Below, in pieces: positions 59,161-64,000 of a stretch of DNA of 64,000 bases. The notes below the pieces were generated by a model, which saw nothing but the letters and a program-made list of their open reading frames with translations, made no database searches and was not told where the DNA came from. The stretch is from Mytilus californianus. Taxonomy: Eukaryota > Mollusca > Bivalvia > Mytilida > Mytilidae. Positions within the stretch are counted from its first letter, which is position 1; each line of letters opens with the position of its first letter. The position numbers were made by a program, and so were the translations under genes. The stretch spans positions 21,023,732 through 21,087,731 of the forward strand of contig NW_026262668.1 in assembly GCF_021869535.1 (NCBI RefSeq), written 5' to 3'.

Positions 59161-60324
59161 TTTATTTTTTTCTAGGCCTAAAAAATATGCTGTATTTTTT
59201 TCGCCTTTTTCTACCCAGTCTTGTTTCGATCTTAATTGGGCGCCTTTTGCTTTATATTCATAATACTTTTCTAGCTGATTTTCAATTTGATTTATTTTTT
59301 GCAATACATCATTGTTTTCATTTTTCTGATATTTTTCAGTTAAAATGGTTAAATTTTTTTTCAATCGTTTTATTTCATTTTTTTTATTGTATGCTCTACT
59401 TTTGCAATAGTTTATGGTAAACAGTTTAATATCAAGTTTTATCGCATCCCAAAGAAGATGCAAATCCATAATTGTGTCTTGCATGATAGTCTTATATTTT
59501 GCAATTATTATTTCTATTTCTTTACAATATTCATTTTCTTCTAGAATAGAATTGTTTAATTTCCAGTATCCCGGGCCTTTACTTTCGGCAGTTACGCTTT
59601 GTAATTTGAGAGATACGCCTTGGTGGTCTGTACTTTTTATTAATGCGGGTCTAATATCACTTGATTTTGTATTAAGTACAAAGTCTTTATTTATTAAAAA
59701 GTAATCAATTCGACTTGCTTGACAGAAATTTTGTCTTTTCCAGGTGAACTGAATTTTTTGGGGGTTTAAAAATCGCCAAATATCAATAAGATTGTGCGTT
59801 TTAATTAAAGTTTTTAAACTATTCACTGGTTTTATATTTTTACGTTTATCGCAAGCGAGTTTTCTATCTAAGTTTGACAGTGCATCATTCATATCACTTC
59901 CTATTATGACAGTTCCAATTGCATAATTATTTATGAAATCAGACAGATTTTTATAAAACTTGTTTCTTTCAGTTTCTATGTTTGGTGCATAGATGTAAAT
60001 GAGCGAATAAATTATATTTTCTATTTCTATGTTTAACATTAGTATTCTGCCGTCTTTGTCTTTGTTTTCATTGATTACTTTGCATTCTAGTCTATTATCA
60101 ATTATAATAGCTACACCTTTACTTTGGGTTGTACCATGACTAAAATAGAAATGGTTACTAGTTTCAGTATATAATTTTTGTTCTAGATTTTCGTCAAAAT
60201 GACTTTCTTGTATAAAAGTTATAAGACTTTTTTGATTTTTTATCCACTGATAAAATATTGCTCTTTTCTCTTTATCTCTGAGTTCTTTGACGTTAAGCGT
60301 GCAAATATGGATGTCTTTTATCAT
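59080..60324 (-). pseudogene. LINE ORF2 endonuclease domain, intact frame of 414 codons
   Basis: Starts MIKDIHICTLNVKELRDKEK. APE-type endonuclease motifs follow in order: LNV, FIQESHF (catalytic Glu), SHGTTQSKGVAIII, YIYAPN, IGSDMND, FTWKRQNFCQASRIDYFLIN and STDHQGVSLKL. The catalytic Asp and His of the last two boxes are present, unlike in the sister LINE. A Lys/Glu-rich coiled linker follows and the frame shifts at the A9 run. This is the best-preserved catalytic domain in the window. Confidence 0.9.
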
Positions 60325-60683
60325 ACTGAGTATTGTTTTGATTGTTCTTAAATTTTTTATTTACTTTATTTAAAGTACGCTTGACTGGCTTGTAATTACT
60401 TTTTTGTTGATAGATTCGGAAGGTGTAATACGTGACAACCTGATGATAAAGGTGTTTAGAGTTGTCGAATTACTTATAATGCCATTCATAAAAATTTCAA
60501 AGGTGTTTACAATTTTGATTTTAATCTTAGGGGGTTTATGTATTCTTTCCTTCCTAAGCATACTTTTACTTTTAAAAAGTATGGATACAAATACACGTTG
60601 TTCTTTTTTTTTTCTTCACACATACACACTTGTTATTTGTATAGTTATATTTTTCTGGGACTTTAAATTTAGATTTTTTTATG

Positions 60684-61634
60684 TCATTTTTGAAAGATAA
60701 CTAGTTTAGTTGAAGTCCCCGGGTGCCGTGTATGGTAGTTTAACATGATTGTTCTTACTTTACATATAAACTTTATGATGTTTTCTGATCTTATACATGT
60801 TATAAGAGTTTTACATACTGGGCAATGTATAAAATATAAAAATACGAGTATATAACAATAGCGCAGGCAGACAACCCATGCGCGTACAAAGTGGGTATCA
60901 TACAAACTGTAACACATGTATGATAAAAACAGAGAATACCTATACGATGTTAAATAGTCTTTTGGTTTCTCTGTTGTGTTCTCGTAACAAATAATATACA
61001 ACAAATTACATACTAACCAATGTCTATATAGCTGTAAATGTACACATTTCGTAATAGTAATACCACAAGTTCTAAAACATAAAGTCGTTCGTTTACTACA
61101 CGATTTCATTACCGTGTTACATAACTTTTGTTTCTGTACCTTAATACATCTAACTACAAACAGTATCGTCATGCAATAATAATATGAAAAATTATTTTTA
61201 TAAATATGTATTACTTTAGTTACTTTAATTGAAATAATTTCAGGTTTATTAGAATAGATTAGACAAGCGGTACTTATCAGAACAGCTAATGTAAGTATAG
61301 TCGTTGTTTTCATTTCTTTAAATACTTTTTGTTGTGATTTTATTACGTTATACTTGTTGCGAATAATGTTTGTTTTGTTACTAAAAATAGTTATGGGAAA
61401 ACCCATTTTTGAAAATGTATTTGAGTTACATTTCTTTAAGGTAAATGTGTTGATAAAATACAAAAGTGCTGGTATCATCAATGTTAACATTTTTAGAGTT
61501 AGACAATTAAGATAGCATTTGCTTTTATGTTGATACTGAGTGTATGACATATTGAATGCACTTGTGTTATTATGCTTTGGTAATAAATGATAAATGACAA
61601 TCGAAAAGACTATATACAATATATACAATGACAT
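60684..61634 (-). CDS. Unexplained 316-codon ORF between LINE ORF1 and ORF2
   Basis: The frame is open for 317 codons in AT-rich DNA where the other minus frames are rich in stops, so it is unlikely to be chance. It lies 55 bp after the ORF1 stop and about 360 bp before ORF2, on the same strand. The product is basic and hydrophobic, with several possible membrane spans (LTLMIPALLYFINTFTL, TILTLAVLISTACLIYS, YCYILVFLYFIHC), 20 Cys and many Tyr. It has very few Gly, Ala, Asp or Glu, an odd composition for a soluble protein and closer to non-coding sequence. An internal Met (MKTTTILTLAVLISTACLIY) would give a signal-peptide-like start for a shorter Cys-rich product. I recognise no family. Possibilities are an accessory LINE ORF, a captured gene fragment, or a spacer kept open for another reason. 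Confidence 0.4.
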   Translation of the reverse strand: MSLYILYIVFSIVIYHLLPKHNNTSAFNMSYTQYQHKSKCYLNCLTLKMLTLMIPALLYFINTFTLKKCNSNTFSKMGFPITIFSNKTNIIRNKYNVIKSQQKVFKEMKTTTILTLAVLISTACLIYSNKPEIISIKVTKVIHIYKNNFSYYYCMTILFVVRCIKVQKQKLCNTVMKSCSKRTTLCFRTCGITITKCVHLQLYRHWLVCNLLYIICYENTTEKPKDYLTSYRYSLFLSYMCYSLYDTHFVRAWVVCLRYCYILVFLYFIHCPVCKTLITCIRSENIIKFICKVRTIMLNYHTRHPGTSTKLVIFQK

Positions 61635-61689
61635 TATTTTTTTTCTACATTTTTTATGTTAAGATAAAAGATATGTTTTAATTATTTGA

Positions 61690-62915
61690 TTAAGTTTTTG
61701 AAGACTTGTTTTCTCTATCTTGGTCTGGTGGAGTTGGTGGTGTTCTTCCTTTCAGAGCTTCTTGTCTTCTATTTGGAGTAGTAAATCTGTTAATGTCCAA
61801 TTGTCTTTGACTTGTTCTTTCCTTTGCTGGTTTATCAGTATTTTTAGTTTTTGAGTCTACACAGTGCGAAATGCTTTCATTTTTTTCTGACATGTTTTTC
61901 TTCTTTCTTTCTTTTTTCATTTCTTGGGCTTGATCTTTTTTGTCATTTGTAGTTACTTTCCTGTTCTGTTCCAAAATTGCACTTGGTTGTTTAGAAGGAT
62001 CTGTACATTCATCTGTTGTGTCGCATTCTTGGTTGCTTTGATTTGTAATTTCTTCTATGTGCTCATTTTGTTCTGTTTCTTGTCTTGTAGAGTCATGTAT
62101 AATAATTTGGTTTTCATTTTCTTGTTGGTCTTTTGTTTCTTTTTGCTTCTTTCTTTCCAAAAAGGTGGGACATTCTAAAAAATTGTGGCCTGACTTGTTG
62201 CAGCCATTACACACCCATTCATTGGGACAGTCACGTGTAAAGTGGCCTTTCTGGAGGCATTTACTACAAATAAATAGAGTGTTTTTATCTATCTGTCCAA
62301 AGTGTGAAACCCTAGCTAGGTATTTCCCGAATTGCATTGTCTTGGGTAATTGTTTTCAAATTTCTCACAAAAAAATAATCTGTCTCCTGTCTGGCAGTTT
62401 GTCATTTTATTGTCAACTCTCAGCCTTTCTCTGTATAATGAAATGACTTTTATGTTTCTCATCTCTAATTCTCTCTGTATCTGACCATCATCAGCAGACA
62501 ATGGCACATTTTTTACTCTGACTTTTCTTAGGTTGCTTTTGTAGTTTGGATTGTTTGGGTTGTGGGGAAGAAGGGGGATAGTTTTTCCTCTGAGAACTAC
62601 TCCTTCACCTAGGAGTTTAAGTCTGTCTTCTTCTGTATCTAGGTATAACCTCCACATTTTGCCTATTCTCTGAATTCCCTTTATGTGTTCTCTTCTTATT
62701 GACATTGCCATCCCTTTGAATATTTCTGTGTGGGAAAGCCAGAGTTCTTTGGCTGGGTTTGAGGCTCCAAATACGTCTGTTTCTTTAATGAATATTGGTT
62801 TGACACCGTTTGTATCGTTTGTATCATTTGTATCATTTGTATCTGTATTAATTGTTAAGTTGCCAGCAGTTACTTTTGCATATGTTGGCGCCATGTTGTT
62901 TACATTGTCAGTCAA
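61690..62915 (-). pseudogene. LINE ORF1: gag-like protein with CCHC zinc knuckles, one frameshift
   Basis: The first frame (62915-62316) begins MTDNVNNMAPTYAKVTAGNL, then a TNDTNDTNDTN run and an RRM-like part (IQRIGKMWRLYLDTEEDRLK, VRVKNVPLSADDGQIQRELE, DRLFFCEKFENNYPR). A single missing base near 62335 moves to the second frame, which continues MQFGKYLARVSHFGQID and two knuckles, CSKCLQKGHFTRDC and CNGCNKSGHNFLEC. A long Lys/Glu/Gln-rich disordered tail ends at 61690. RNA-binding ORF1 proteins of this architecture coat LINE RNA. Confidence 0.85.
62820..62862 (-). repeat. 9-bp-type micro-repeat in LINE ORF1
   Basis: GTATC(G/A)TTT repeats about four times on the plus strand, coding the TNDTNDTNDTN run on the minus strand. 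Confidence 0.8.
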
Positions 62916-62990
62916 GTCGGATATATTTTGACTTTCGTTTTTATTTACCTTAATAATTTCATTTCAACGCAAAGTCTGTTTGAATAGAAT

Positions 62991-64000
62991 GTGTCTGTTA
63001 TTTGGGAAAGGCATTGTTTATTTCTCGAATAGATGAGCATTTTTTAGAACATACTCACCCCTTCTCGTCCAATGAAAAGTCAGTTTTTTTCCTTCTAATT
63101 TTCATAGTACATGGCTTTCCATGCACTATAAAATGCTATACATGAATGACTTTTCATTGTTGTTAAAACGTTGTTGTGACGTCATTCTATTGTTGTACCC
63201 GTAAACCACCTAAACCTCACCCTGTGTACAAAGTGCAAATCTAGAAATTGCTTTATGAACTAAGGGACTTCAATAGTTTTTATAATTTTCAATTCGGCGT
63301 TGATTTACAAGTTGTTTTTTTTTTAAATCTGATATTATTGCTTGAATATGAATATAAAGCAACAATTCGCCTATTAACGACAATGAATATAGGAAGCAGA
63401 ATAAAGGAAGACGTTACCACAGGTTATCTGTTAAACAAATCAATCGTGTGTCCGATTGACACTTTGTTCGTAGTGATCGTTTTATGTTTTTAAAGAAAAA
63501 AAAAAAAAAAAAAAAAAAGGGGGGATATTCAGGTGGTACCGTTTTGGTAAACAATAACAGTCTCTTGAAAATTCCGATGAACAACAAAATAATTTAAAAT
63601 GATTGCACGCTGTTATTTCTTCATTTCTTCGAATCAATTATATATTTGAAATAAAATCGACTGCGGTGCACTCGATATGGTTCAATGTGAACCTGTCTTC
63701 CCGTTTTTCTTTTTTTCTCATCCACCTAGTAAGAAATAAAAACCCCAGAAGAAACAAGAAACTAATAGGAGAAGACTACATTTTGAAATATAATAAATAT
63801 AAAACTTGCCATTATTAGCTGCTATAACTACTTTTAATCCAAAGTTTAAAACAACACAATCACTGATAACGACATCACTTTCTTCGGTTTTTGCATTAAG
63901 AATGTATTTTCATCGTCTTTATCCATTTTGAAACACAAAACGCATGTGAAGGTATTCAAGGAAATTTTTTTAGAGTAGTCCTTGCGCACGCAAAATTCAT
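62991..64000. other. Unassigned right end
   Basis: An A23-G6 homopolymer junction lies at 63496-63524. The 71- to 81-codon frames here show no domain or splice context. The first 200 bases may still belong to the LINE 5' UTR. Confidence 0.4.

Larger units (their letters stand above)
55860..62990 (-). mobile_element. Long L1/Tx1-like LINE with ORF1, extra ORF and ORF2
   Basis: Read on the minus strand: ORF1 (62915-61690, one frameshift), a 316-codon frame (61634-60684), ORF2 (60324-56529, several breaks) and a 3' UTR of about 650 bp. A T-rich tract at 55860-55882 probably represents a decayed poly(A) tail. The sequence next to the tract loosely resembles the 3' end of the 43524-48709 element. 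Both LINEs share the endonuclease, RT and C-terminal knuckle order and many residues, so they are related families. No target-site duplication was found by eye; the 5' boundary is approximate. Confidence 0.85.

Noticed and set aside
60404-60700. 98-codon plus-strand hydrophobic ORF
   Set aside because: It lies in the LINE spacer opposite to the element's coding direction, with composition set by a T-rich strand.
61924-62931. Plus-strand ORFs rich in Phe, Cys and Ser
   Set aside because: Antisense to the Lys/Glu/Gln-rich LINE ORF1, which explains their composition.

Overview
The window looks like nuclear DNA of a marine bivalve, most likely a mussel of the genus Mytilus. It is AT-rich, has no prokaryote-style gene packing, and contains split genes with GT/AG introns. 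It is dominated by dispersed repeats that I recognise from mussel sequences (from memory, not a database search), chiefly the family opening with 'AAGAAGATGTGGTATGA' and a second family carrying 'CCTGTCCCAAGTCAGG'. Only two host protein-coding loci are well supported. One is the last exon of a plus-strand gene entering from the left edge (986-1478). The other is a complete two-exon minus-strand gene for a secreted, Met/Gln-rich protein with a 12-residue repeat (15191-16423). A third, weak candidate is a 61-codon zinc-ribbon-like ORF (52990-53175).

Layout. 0-15 kb: the gene tail, a foldback element (2235-2991), a 225-bp tandem duplication, several dispersed repeats, and three minisatellite arrays with 54-bp units. 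15-18.5 kb: the secreted-protein gene and a quiet stretch. 18.5-20.8 kb: a decayed plus-strand LINE (CR1/L2/jockey type) with a 320-bp internal tandem duplication of its reverse transcriptase. 21-30 kb: dispersed repeats and a fragment of a Penelope-like reverse transcriptase (about 23650-23998). 30.7-33.5 kb: remains of a THAP/HTH_Tnp_4 DNA transposon between perfect 20-bp inverted repeats. 34.8-49 kb: three paralogous copies of one duplicon. One copy was split by a 5.19-kb L1/Tx1-like LINE flanked by an 8-bp target-site duplication, and the other two copies keep the uninterrupted site. 50.6-52.7 kb: a second type of decayed LINE. 54.8-55.4 kb: a tandem repeat of about 120 bp. 55.9-63 kb: a longer L1/Tx1-like LINE on the minus strand. 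It has a gag-like ORF1 with CCHC knuckles, an endonuclease plus reverse-transcriptase ORF2, and an unexpected uninterrupted 316-codon ORF between them.

None of the retrotransposon copies reads as intact: every ORF2 carries frameshifts or nonsense codons. The features most worth following up are the extra ORF in the 55.9-63 kb LINE, the inverted repeat kept in all three duplicon copies, the short core shared by otherwise different repeat families, and the secreted protein ending in Gly-Arg-Arg.
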